Source: CACKLF01 sp002725175
GTDB taxonomy: Bacteria > Pseudomonadota > Alphaproteobacteria > Rhodobacterales > Rhodobacteraceae
Assembly: GCA_002725175.2 (NCBI GenBank)
Contig: PBQX02000063.1
Coordinates: 1-18,415, forward strand
Direction: 5' to 3'
Length of the DNA: 18,415 nucleotides
Below, piece by piece: positions 1-7,104 of the stretch. Each line of letters opens with the position of its first letter. Position 1 is the stretch's first letter. The notes below the pieces were generated by a model. That model was not told the DNA's origin. It ran no database searches and saw nothing but the letters and a program-made list of their open reading frames with translations. Made by a program: the position numbers and the translations under genes.

Positions 1-12
1 TTTCTCTAAATT

Positions 13-40
13 TTGAAAGCTTTTATAAAGGTTTTCTAAT
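13..40 (+). promoter_or_regulatory. Possible sigma70 promoter for the dehydratase/cyclodeaminase unit
   Basis: TTGAAA at 13-18 and TCTAAT at 35-40 each match five of six consensus positions of a -35 and a -10 box, with a 16-base spacer. They lie about 45 bases upstream of the first gene and next to a perfect inverted repeat. This is assigned by consensus only; AT-rich DNA yields such matches by chance. Confidence 0.35.
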
Positions 41-42
41 GA

Positions 43-60
43 TCATTGAAAAATCAATGA
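43..60. repeat. Perfect inverted repeat, possible operator or 5' leader hairpin
   Basis: TCATTGA (43-49), a four-A loop (50-53) and TCAATGA (54-60) form a perfect 7-bp dyad. It starts three bases after the candidate -10 box and ends 26 bases before the first ATG. The position would suit a repressor operator or a hairpin at the start of the transcript. No T-run follows, so a terminator is unlikely. Confidence 0.45.
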
Positions 61-86
61 AATATATCTAAAAATCAATAAGACAT

Positions 87-1076
87 ATGTTTAGGAGTGC
101 ACATTTGGAAGATTCAAATTTGTCAGAGTTGGCATTTCAGTCCACATTAAATGACTTTAAAGTGGCCAGAGATAAAATTTCCAAAGACGCAATCGAAACA
201 CCTATGTTATCAATGAAAACAAAAAATAACACCCTTTTTATTAAACCGGAATGCTTACAATCTGTTGGTTCATTTAAGATCCGAGCCGGATCTTACGCTT
301 TAGAAAATATTCAAAGTGAACAGCTAAAAAATGGATTGGTAACAGCTAGTGCTGGAAATTTTGGCCAAGGCTTAGCAAAAGCAGCTTTTTCCCGAAATAT
401 TTCCTTGAAAGTCATAGCTCCAGACACATCTTCAAAAACAAAAATAAAGGCCTTAGAGGTATTAGGAGCAGATGTGAAGATAGTAAACTTTGATGAATGG
501 TGGCGTGTAATGATGACAAGAAATTCACATGATAAGGGACTGTTTATCCATCCAGTTTCTGAGCTTTCGGTTATTTTGGGCAATGGTAGTGTAGGGTTAG
601 AAGTAGTAAAACAACTTCCTAAAATCGAAAATATCATTGTTCCTTTTGGAGGTGGGGGTTTAATTTCTGGAATTGCCTTAGCTGCAAGAGCTTCTGGATT
701 TACTGGGAAAATAATAGGTTGTGAAATTGAATCATCAACCCCATTGACCGCTGCAAAAAAGGCTGGAAAGCCTGTAAAGGTAGAGCGCGGAAAAAGTTGG
801 GTGGACGGAATTGGTTCTAATGGAGTTTTGAGGGAAATGTGGCCTCTTTTAGACAAGTTAGTTGATGATGTTATTGTTGTTTCGCATTCTGAAGCGGCGG
901 CGGCCTTAAGGTCCTTAGCAAAAAATTTATCCTTAATTTCTGAGGGTGCTGGGGCAGTAGCTGTTGCCGCAGGCATGAACCCCAGATTTTCCGGGACAAA
1001 TACAGTTTCTATTGTATCTGGCGGAAATATAGACTTTTCCACCTATGCGAGCATACTTAACGGTAACGACTATTAA
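87..1076 (+). CDS. Threonine dehydratase-like PLP-dependent enzyme (fold type II)
   Basis: Predicted cytosolic PLP enzyme of the threonine/serine dehydratase family, 329 aa, catalytic domain only with no C-terminal ACT regulatory domain. The PLP lysine is K64 in GSFKIR (61-66). SAGNFGQG lies at 88-95, the glycine-rich phosphate-binding loop GGGGL at 188-192, and the family motif SGGNID at 311-316. FDEWW (135-139) and HPVSE (155-159) recall a subfamily often found next to ornithine cyclodeaminase homologues, as here. Family members eliminate water or ammonia from hydroxy-amino acids. The substrate is not readable from sequence; EutB-like and hydroxyaspartate-dehydratase-like roles are both possible. 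The ATG at 87 has no good ribosome site. An in-frame TTG at 105 sits 7 bases after AGGAG (93-97) and may be the true start. It is the first gene of a two-gene unit. Confidence 0.85.
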   Translation: MFRSAHLEDSNLSELAFQSTLNDFKVARDKISKDAIETPMLSMKTKNNTLFIKPECLQSVGSFKIRAGSYALENIQSEQLKNGLVTASAGNFGQGLAKAAFSRNISLKVIAPDTSSKTKIKALEVLGADVKIVNFDEWWRVMMTRNSHDKGLFIHPVSELSVILGNGSVGLEVVKQLPKIENIIVPFGGGGLISGIALAARASGFTGKIIGCEIESSTPLTAAKKAGKPVKVERGKSWVDGIGSNGVLREMWPLLDKLVDDVIVVSHSEAAAALRSLAKNLSLISEGAGAVAVAAGMNPRFSGTNTVSIVSGGNIDFSTYASILNGNDY

Positions 1077-1127
1077 GACCATATGAGATAAGTATTACTT
1101 TGAAGTTTAAATGAACAAAGGATTTAT

Positions 1128-2108
1128 ATGAGGATATTGTCAGCAGAAAATGTATTTGATTTAATCACTCAAAATGATGCAATTAATATTGTTGAAAAGA
1201 CGATGGTTTCTGTTTCAAAAAGAAAACCGCTATTGCCATTGCGAACTGTTATGGATTTGGGTCAAGAGCGAAAACTAGGTGTCATGCCTGGCGCACTAGG
1301 TTCTGAGGATACATATGGCATAAAAGTATTGAGCCTTTTCCCTGAAAATCCGTCTAAGGGATTATCGTCACATATAGGCCTAATGCTTCTTTTTGATCCA
1401 AAGACGGGCATGCCAACAGCAGCCATCAATGCAGATGCTTTAACGGCAGTGAGAACAGCTGCAGCCACTGCCGTTGCGACTAAGCATCTAGCAATCAAAG
1501 ACGCTACTTCTATGACTATTATTGGAAGTGGTGAACAAGCAGAATTTCATATAAAAAGTATCCCCTTGGTTCGGCCTATTAAAAATATTAATGTTGTAGG
1601 AACAACCAAATATAAAGCAGAAAACCTTATAGGTAAGATGGCNCCGATCTATCCTTCGATCCTTTTCGAAGCACATGATANAGCTGATAAAATAGTTGGT
1701 AATTCAGANATTATATGCACGGTNACTTCTTCAAAAGATCCNNTAATTTTTGGAGATTGGATTCAAAACGGTACCCATATTAATGCTGTGGGAGCATCAA
1801 TTCCAATATTTCAAGAAATTGACGAAACTGTCCTACTTAAGTCNAAGGTATTTGTTGACTATAAACCGTCAGTTTTTGCACAAGCTAAGGAAATAATTGA
1901 AGCNATAAAGGCAAAAACCATTAATGAAANCCATATTAAAGCTGAAATTGGTGAAATAATAGAAGGAGAAAAGGCCGGTAGAGAAAGCAAAGAAGACATT
2001 ACTTTATATAGATCAATGGGACTAGCAGCCCAAGACCTAGCTTGTGCTGAGTTTATTTTAGAAAAGGCATTAAAGAACAATGTAGGCGTACACGCACCAA
2101 CATTTTAG
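1128..2108 (+). CDS. Ornithine cyclodeaminase / mu-crystallin family protein
   Basis: NAD(P)-dependent enzyme of the ornithine cyclodeaminase/mu-crystallin family, 326 aa, the normal family length. Visible features are a conserved lysine K66 in GIKV, LTAVRTAAAT near 105-114, the Rossmann dinucleotide loop GSGEQA at 133-138, and the typical C-terminal MGLAAQDLACA segment. Members include ornithine cyclodeaminase, ketimine reductases, alanine dehydrogenases, EutC and iminosuccinate reductase (BhcD), so the reaction cannot be fixed here. A good ribosome site AAAGGA (1117-1122) stands 5 bases before the ATG. The gene follows the PLP dehydratase by 51 bases; the pair probably acts on one substrate, with the dehydratase giving an imine or oxo acid that this enzyme reduces or cyclises. 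Several N bases at 1643-1930 leave the frame intact. Confidence 0.85.
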   Translation: MRILSAENVFDLITQNDAINIVEKTMVSVSKRKPLLPLRTVMDLGQERKLGVMPGALGSEDTYGIKVLSLFPENPSKGLSSHIGLMLLFDPKTGMPTAAINADALTAVRTAAATAVATKHLAIKDATSMTIIGSGEQAEFHIKSIPLVRPIKNINVVGTTKYKAENLIGKMXPIYPSILFEAHDXADKIVGNSXIICTXTSSKDXXIFGDWIQNGTHINAVGASIPIFQEIDETVLLKXKVFVDYKPSVFAQAKEIIEXIKAKTINEXHIKAEIGEIIEGEKAGRESKEDITLYRSMGLAAQDLACAEFILEKALKNNVGVHAPTF

Positions 2109-2247
2109 GCATATAAAGTTAAAATTATCACTATTATTGCCTAATATTTATGCAAATTATATTTTAATTTTGCCAGTTTCCACAAAAAAACTACACTAAT
2201 ATTTAGATCGAGCATATAAGCATTTTATAAAATTAGGTGATAGTATC

Positions 2248-2586
2248 ATGAAAAAAATAGAAGCCATAATTAAGCCTTTCAAGCTAGACGAGGTCAAAGA
2301 AGCACTTCAAGAGATTGGAGTAGAGGGGTTAACCGTGTTCGAGGCCAAAGGATTTGGAAGGCAAAAGGGCCATACAGAACTTTACAGAGGTGCGGAATAT
2401 ATTGTTGATTTTTTACCAAAAGTGAAAATTGAGGTAGTTATCCCTGATAAGATGCTTGACCCGGCAATTGATGCGATATTGTCAGCTGCAAAAACTGGTA
2501 AAATCGGCGACGGGAAAGTGTTTGTTTCATCAATCGAAAAAGCAGTACGAATTCGAACTGGAGAAATTGACGAAGAAGCTATTTAA
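2248..2586 (+). CDS. glnB: Nitrogen regulatory protein P-II
   Basis: P-II signal protein, 112 aa, full length. It binds ATP/ADP and 2-oxoglutarate and, through uridylylation, reports nitrogen status to the glutamine synthetase adenylyltransferase and to NtrB. The T-loop GFGRQKGHTELYRGAEY (35-51) carries the uridylylated tyrosine Y51, and the B-loop TGKIGDGK is at 83-90. The sequence and its place directly before glnA favour GlnB over GlnK, which normally sits beside amtB. The ribosome site AGGTGA (2235-2240) is 7 bases from the ATG. The 139-base upstream gap probably holds the glnBA promoter. TTGCCA at 2170-2175 is a weak -35 candidate, and I could not find a convincing sigma54 or NtrC site. 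Confidence 0.97.
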   Translation: MKKIEAIIKPFKLDEVKEALQEIGVEGLTVFEAKGFGRQKGHTELYRGAEYIVDFLPKVKIEVVIPDKMLDPAIDAILSAAKTGKIGDGKVFVSSIEKAVRIRTGEIDEEAI

Positions 2587-2615
2587 AGTTAAATGCCACT
2601 AATAAGGAATATAAA

Positions 2616-4025
2616 ATGAGTGAAATCAGNAAGTTATTAAAAAATATTAAAGAGAACGAAATAGAATATGTTGATATGAGATTTACTGANCCAAGAGGCA
2701 AGCTTCAACATGTGACAGTATTGGCTGATCAAGTAGATGAAGATTTAATTGTTGACGGATGGATGTTTGATGGCTCATCAATCGCAGGGTGGAAATCAAT
2801 TGATCAATCGGATATGAAATTAATGCCAGACCCCTCGTCTGCTTACCTGGATCCTTTTTATGCAGAAAATACATTATGCTTGCACTGCAGTGTTGCTGAA
2901 CCTGATACAGGTCAGGCTTACGATAGAGACCCTAGAAGCACTTCTCAAAAGGCAGAGGAATACCTTAAATCAACTGGAATAGGAGATGTAGCCTATTTTG
3001 GCCCTGAAGCGGAGTTTTTTCTGTTTGATGATGTAAAAATGAGCAATTCAATAAATAAGGTGGGCTATGAGGTAGATGCAGTTGATGCTTCTTGGAATTC
3101 AGATTCTGAATATGACATGGGGAATATGGGTCATAGACCAGGCATAAAGGGAGGATACTTTCCAGTAAACCCAACAGACGCAGGACAAGATATTAGATCA
3201 GAAATGCTTTCCACCATGAAAAGAATTGGAATGAAAGTCGACAAACATCATCATGAGGTGGCGTCNTGTCAGCATGAATTAGGAATGATTTTTGACACCC
3301 TAACCAAGCAAGCTGACGAATTGCAAAAGTATAAATATATAATACAAAATGTAGCCCATGCGTATGGGAAATCCGCTACTTTNATGCCAAAACCTATTGC
3401 CGGAGATAACGGAACAGGAATGCATGTAAATATGTCAATATCAAAATTGGGCAAACCAATATTTTCGGGAGATAAGTATGCAGACCTTTCCGATGAGGCT
3501 TTATTTTTTATTGGAGGAATACTTAANCATGCACAATCTTTGAATGCTATAACAAACCCTTCTACTAATTCATACAAAAGACTAATTCCAGGATTTGAAG
3601 CNCCNGTTCTGAGGGCCTACTCTGCAAGAAATAGNTCGGGTTGCGTAAGAATTCCTTGGGCTGAATCNCCTAAGGCAAAGAGGGTAGAGGCTCGATTTCC
3701 TGACCCGTCCTCCAANCCATACCTATGTTTTTCAGCACTTCTTATGGCCGGANTAGACGGGATTAAGAGCAAAATTCATCCTGGAGAGAGCTCTGATAAG
3801 GATTTATATGACCTTCCTCCAGAAGAGCTATCTTCCATNCCTACAGTCTGTGGGAGTCTTAGAGAGGCCATCAAAGCTCTCGAGGAGGACAATCAGTACC
3901 TATTAGCTGGAGATGTTTTTACTAAAGATCAACTAGAAGGCTATATGGAACTAAAATGGGAAGAAATTCATAACTATGAACATACACCCCACCCCGTCGA
4001 ATTTATGATGTATTATTCTTGCTAA
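2616..4025 (+). CDS. glnA: Glutamine synthetase, type I
   Basis: Makes glutamine from glutamate, ammonia and ATP as a cytosolic dodecamer; this is the entry point of ammonium assimilation. Length is 469 aa, as expected for GSI. Seen in order: the N-terminal beta-grasp segment DGWMFDGSSIAGW (47-59), metal ligands in FGPEAEF (E131, E133), NGTGMHVNMS (265-274), NSYKRLIPGFE (318-328), and the substrate arginine region VEARFPDPSS (357-366). Adenylylation tyrosine Y398 in DLYDLPPEE (396-404) marks the adenylylated type I-beta form, controlled by GlnB through GlnE. The gene lies 29 bases after glnB with AAGGAAT at 2604-2610, so the two are probably co-transcribed. Twelve N bases occur, 11 of them at third codon positions. 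Confidence 0.97.
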   Translation: MSEIXKLLKNIKENEIEYVDMRFTXPRGKLQHVTVLADQVDEDLIVDGWMFDGSSIAGWKSIDQSDMKLMPDPSSAYLDPFYAENTLCLHCSVAEPDTGQAYDRDPRSTSQKAEEYLKSTGIGDVAYFGPEAEFFLFDDVKMSNSINKVGYEVDAVDASWNSDSEYDMGNMGHRPGIKGGYFPVNPTDAGQDIRSEMLSTMKRIGMKVDKHHHEVAXCQHELGMIFDTLTKQADELQKYKYIIQNVAHAYGKSATXMPKPIAGDNGTGMHVNMSISKLGKPIFSGDKYADLSDEALFFIGGILXHAQSLNAITNPSTNSYKRLIPGFEXXVLRAYSARNXSGCVRIPWAEXPKAKRVEARFPDPSSXPYLCFSALLMAGXDGIKSKIHPGESSDKDLYDLPPEELSSXPTVCGSLREAIKALEEDNQYLLAGDVFTKDQLEGYMELKWEEIHNYEHTPHPVEFMMYYSC

Positions 4026-4037
4026 AGTTAGCTAAGT

Positions 4038-4865
4038 TTAAACTTTATGATGATGAATAAGCGTTTTTNATTTCAGTTTCTCTAACAGTTTCTCCAATTG
4101 AACTTTNTCAAGTGANTTTGGAGAAACTACATAGGTATGAATTCCAAATAATACAGCACCACTTAACGGAAGTTTATTAAAGGTCTGCCTCTCAACTCTA
4201 ATCCACCAATCCTTCTCTAAATTAAACGCTTCTGGCAGAACGTCTTCTTCCAATAAAGGCATATAAAGNTTGGTATTATTTTTTACTGTCCAATTTGCTC
4301 TCCATATTGGCATTTCAGGNCTNAGGCCTACAAACAACCTATCAACTCTTTTTGCTATATCTTCAGAATATTCTGGAACAGGCTTATGTATTCTATCCAA
4401 ATTCATTCCCATTTTCTGGGATAAAGTCCAAAAAGAAGGAAAACACAATGCCCCTGCGATCAACTTATATCGCTTCTCCTGCAAATCAAATTGATGTATC
4501 AGAATATCTTCCTGAATCAATCGACCAATGTTTTCTANTGGTGTTTGCTTATTCAAGTCAATTTCAACATTATCGGGCCTTATGACAGAATTCTCGCACA
4601 CCTGATATCTTGGGTTTTTTTTGATACATCGAATAATAAAATCCAAACATTCATGCAAAATATCCTCAGTTTCAAGATTCGCTAAGCATACCTTCTCAGC
4701 CTTAGCNTTAACTAAGTAATCTCTCAGTGCCATCTGCTCCTTAAACCGATCACACATCAAAAATAATGGCTCTTGCCCCAACCTATTTGTTCCTGGCAAT
4801 TTTATTAGCCTAGGGTCTGACCATGGNTAAATTGGCAAGGTTTTGTTAATTATTTTTTCTAACAT
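4038..4865 (-). CDS. DUF3445 protein, heme-dependent oxidative N-demethylase family
   Basis: 275 aa protein recognised as DUF3445 by CFPSFWTLSQK (141-151), IHKPVP (159-164), RANW (189-192), and the C-terminal RVERQTFNKLP (223-233) followed by GIHTY (241-245). Characterised relatives are heme-binding, PAS-like enzymes that oxidatively N-demethylate small amines such as dimethylamine. There is no signal peptide or membrane segment, so it is probably cytosolic. From memory most relatives read IRTY where this protein has IHTY; the change could affect the active site. It converges on glnA with a 12-base gap and is divergent from parE. The partner reductase subunits of characterised systems are not in the window. 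Family assignment is fairly firm; the substrate is open. Confidence 0.8.
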   Translation of the reverse strand: MLEKIINKTLPIXPWSDPRLIKLPGTNRLGQEPLFLMCDRFKEQMALRDYLVXAKAEKVCLANLETEDILHECLDFIIRCIKKNPRYQVCENSVIRPDNVEIDLNKQTPXENIGRLIQEDILIHQFDLQEKRYKLIAGALCFPSFWTLSQKMGMNLDRIHKPVPEYSEDIAKRVDRLFVGXXPEMPIWRANWTVKNNTXLYMPLLEEDVLPEAFNLEKDWWIRVERQTFNKLPLSGAVLFGIHTYVVSPXSLXKVQLEKLLEKLKXKTLIHHHKV

Positions 4866-4982
4866 TCTTTAANCTAGTAAATNGGTAAATTNTATTNTCC
4901 NTATTATTTAACATTTACTAAATATATTAATATATATATATCTATACGCAATATATAGATAATAATATAAATAATTTTGGCA
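4866..4982. promoter_or_regulatory. Divergent AT-rich promoter region between DUF3445 gene and parE
   Basis: These 117 bases separate two divergent starts, so both promoters should lie here. The stretch is almost entirely A/T from 4905 onward, with several N bases on the DUF3445 side. It contains a perfect 8-bp dyad, TATCTATA (4939-4946) and TATAGATA (4954-4961), around a 7-base centre. Many TATAAT-like hexamers occur and none can be singled out. Confidence 0.4.
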
Positions 4983-6974
4983 ATGAGCACAGATAACNCG
5001 GCAAATAATTTGGACCTATTCAATGCTCCAGAANCGACGAATTATGATGCATCCTCTATAGAGGTCTTAGAGGGATTAGAGCCCGTAAGACTGCGACCTG
5101 GAATGTATATTGGNGGAACAGATAGTAGAGCNCTTCATCACTTGGCAGCTGAAGTAATAGANAACTCTATGGATGAGGCTGTAGCTGGATTTGCAACCAA
5201 GATAGAAATACGCCTNAATGAAGATCATTCACTAACTATAACAGATAATGGCAGAGGAATTCCCGTTGATCCNCANCCTAAATTTCCTGATAAATCAGCA
5301 NTGGAAGTAATTCTCTGCACNCTTCATGCTGGTGGNAAATTTAACAATAAAAACTATCAAACCTCTGGTGGCCTCCATGGAGTTGGCATTTCTGTTGTCA
5401 ATGCCCTGTCAGAACATATGGAGATAAACGTAAATAGAAACGGCAATTGTTATACTCAAACTTTTTCAAGAGGGGTGCCCATATCAAAAATGGCAACTGA
5501 CTCTACAAATAAAAAAGCCTCAGGAACATCTGTAAGATTTAANCCTGATGCGGAAATTTTTGGGGAAACTGCTACTTTTGAACCTGAAAAACTTAGAGAG
5601 TTAGCCTTATCAAAAGCTTTTTTATTTTCAGGAGTCCAAATCACATGGATTTGTGCTAAAGAATTCTCAAACTCTGAAAAAACTCCAGTTAAAGAAGTAT
5701 TCTTCTTTCCTGGAGGGCTTAGAGATTACCTCCAAACTGAAATAGGAAATTATACAAATTTCTTTTCAGCATCATTTGGCGAAAAAGTAGAGTTTTCAGG
5801 CTCTAAGACACATCAGACAGCTGGTTCATGCGAATGGGCGATTAACTGGACCCCGCAAGCTNATCCTTTTATCCACTCTTTTTGCAATACTATTCCAACA
5901 GCGGAAGGAGGAACGCACGAGGTAGGTTTTTGGAATGCAATCTTAAAAGGGTTAAGNTCATATGGTGATTTGATTAATTTTAAAAAGATAAATCAAATTA
6001 CAAAAGAGGATATACAATCTTGTTCCTGCGCGTTGGTATCAGTTTTTATTCAAAATCCCAACTTTGTTGGACAAACGAAAGATAGATTATCCACTGTTGA
6101 AGTAACAAAGTTGGTAGAAAATTCAGTTAAATCTAGATTTGAAACNTGGCTATCTATAAANCCCAANGGCATCGAAGACCTTCTTATATATTTGTCTACA
6201 CGGGCAGAAGAAAGATTAAAGAGAAGAGCTGAAAAGGAAACGCAACGGAAAACTGCTATTAAAAGGCTGCGACTTCCTGGAAAGTTNGCTGATTGCTCAA
6301 ATAAAAATAGAGATTTGTCAGAAATTTTTATTGTTGAAGGAGATAGTGCNGGAGGTAGTGCAAAACAAGCCAGNGATCGGAAAAATCAGGCTATCTTACC
6401 TCTTAGGGGGAAAATACTTAATGTATTGAATGCATCCTCAGATAAAATGGTAGCAAACCAAGAGCTTGATGATCTTTGCAAGGCATTAGGAGTTAAAACC
6501 GGAAATCAATTTTCGCTAGAGGACATCAGATATGGCAAGGTAATAATTATGACTGACGCAGATGTTGATGGCGCGCANATAGCCACCCTTCTTATGACTT
6601 TCTTTTTTTCAGAAATGCCTGAACTTATAGAAAAAGGGTNTCTTTATATGGCATCNCCACCTTTATTTAGACTTTCTCANGGTGGGAAATATGCNTATGC
6701 TTTGGATTTAGAGGAGCGCGATAAGATAATTTCTAATGGAATAGGAGGTAACGGAAAAGTTGAAATAAGTCGATTTAAAGGCTTAGGTGAAATGAATCCT
6801 AAACAGTTGAAAGAAACAACTATGGACCCTAAGAACAGAAGACTTATAAAAGTAACTAATTCTTTAGAGCATCAAGCTAACAATTTAATACAAGATTTAA
6901 TGGGNAAATCTCCAGAAAAAAGATTTAAGTTTATTCAAGAAAACGCTAGATTTGCAGATGATCTAGATGTTTAA
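4983..6974 (+). CDS. parE: DNA topoisomerase IV subunit B
   Basis: ATPase subunit of topoisomerase IV, which with ParC decatenates daughter chromosomes. The protein is 663 aa from the ATG at 4983. GHKL ATPase motifs are NSMDEA (N61), DNGRG (88-92) and GLHGVG (131-136). The QTK-loop region GQTKDRLS follows the transducer domain. The Toprim domain has IVEGDS (catalytic E452) and the metal triad TDADVDG (D525, D527, D529). ParE rather than GyrB is favoured by GTDSR and HHLAAEV (45-58) and the C-terminal ARFADDLDV ending. A TTG at 4977 in frame would add two residues, but the ATG is more likely. There is no clear ribosome site before either. Confidence 0.93.
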   Translation: MSTDNXANNLDLFNAPEXTNYDASSIEVLEGLEPVRLRPGMYIXGTDSRXLHHLAAEVIXNSMDEAVAGFATKIEIRXNEDHSLTITDNGRGIPVDXXPKFPDKSAXEVILCXLHAGXKFNNKNYQTSGGLHGVGISVVNALSEHMEINVNRNGNCYTQTFSRGVPISKMATDSTNKKASGTSVRFXPDAEIFGETATFEPEKLRELALSKAFLFSGVQITWICAKEFSNSEKTPVKEVFFFPGGLRDYLQTEIGNYTNFFSASFGEKVEFSGSKTHQTAGSCEWAINWTPQAXPFIHSFCNTIPTAEGGTHEVGFWNAILKGLXSYGDLINFKKINQITKEDIQSCSCALVSVFIQNPNFVGQTKDRLSTVEVTKLVENSVKSRFEXWLSIXPXGIEDLLIYLSTRAEERLKRRAEKETQRKTAIKRLRLPGKXADCSNKNRDLSEIFIVEGDSXGGSAKQAXDRKNQAILPLRGKILNVLNASSDKMVANQELDDLCKALGVKTGNQFSLEDIRYGKVIIMTDADVDGAXIATLLMTFFFSEMPELIEKGXLYMAXPPLFRLSXGGKYXYALDLEERDKIISNGIGGNGKVEISRFKGLGEMNPKQLKETTMDPKNRRLIKVTNSLEHQANNLIQDLMXKSPEKRFKFIQENARFADDLDV

Positions 6975-7104
6975 AATCTATATTTAATTAATTTAATTAT
7001 TATGCATTTTAGTGTTTTTTAACTGCCAACTATATTAAAGTAATCGCTTTCTGTTTTTCACCATGATAAATAGNATTATAAAGATCATTTAAAAAAATAG
7101 TCCT
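6975..7104. other. Intergenic gap, parE to aminotransferase
   Basis: These 130 AT-rich bases contain no coding remnant, RNA gene or strong hairpin that I could see. The downstream ATG at 7105 has no Shine-Dalgarno sequence. Confidence 0.5.

Noticed and set aside
311..1042. Long minus-strand ORF (243 codons) opposite the PLP dehydratase
   Set aside because: Its translation is Pro/Ser/Phe-rich without a recognisable motif, while the plus strand encodes a complete enzyme with all catalytic motifs. It is an antisense shadow.
87..2108. Naming the pair eutB-eutC or bhcB-bhcD
   Set aside because: Family-level motifs fit both, but the cyclodeaminase homologue lacks features I associate with either, and no diagnostic neighbours are present.
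2105..2144. TTAGGCA / TGCCTAA 7-bp arms after the cyclodeaminase gene as a terminator
   Set aside because: The 26-base loop is long, the arms are short and no T-run follows, so it may well be chance.
2109..2247. Sigma54 promoter or NtrC site before glnB
   Set aside because: No TGGCAC-N5-TTGC or GCAC-N5-TGGTGC pattern is present; only a weak sigma70-like TTGCCA was found.
4024..4046. AAAGTT...AACTTT and the AAGTTTAAACTT palindrome between glnA and the DUF3445 gene as a bidirectional terminator
   Set aside because: The stems are A/T only with no GC-rich hairpin, and part lies within the DUF3445 coding end.
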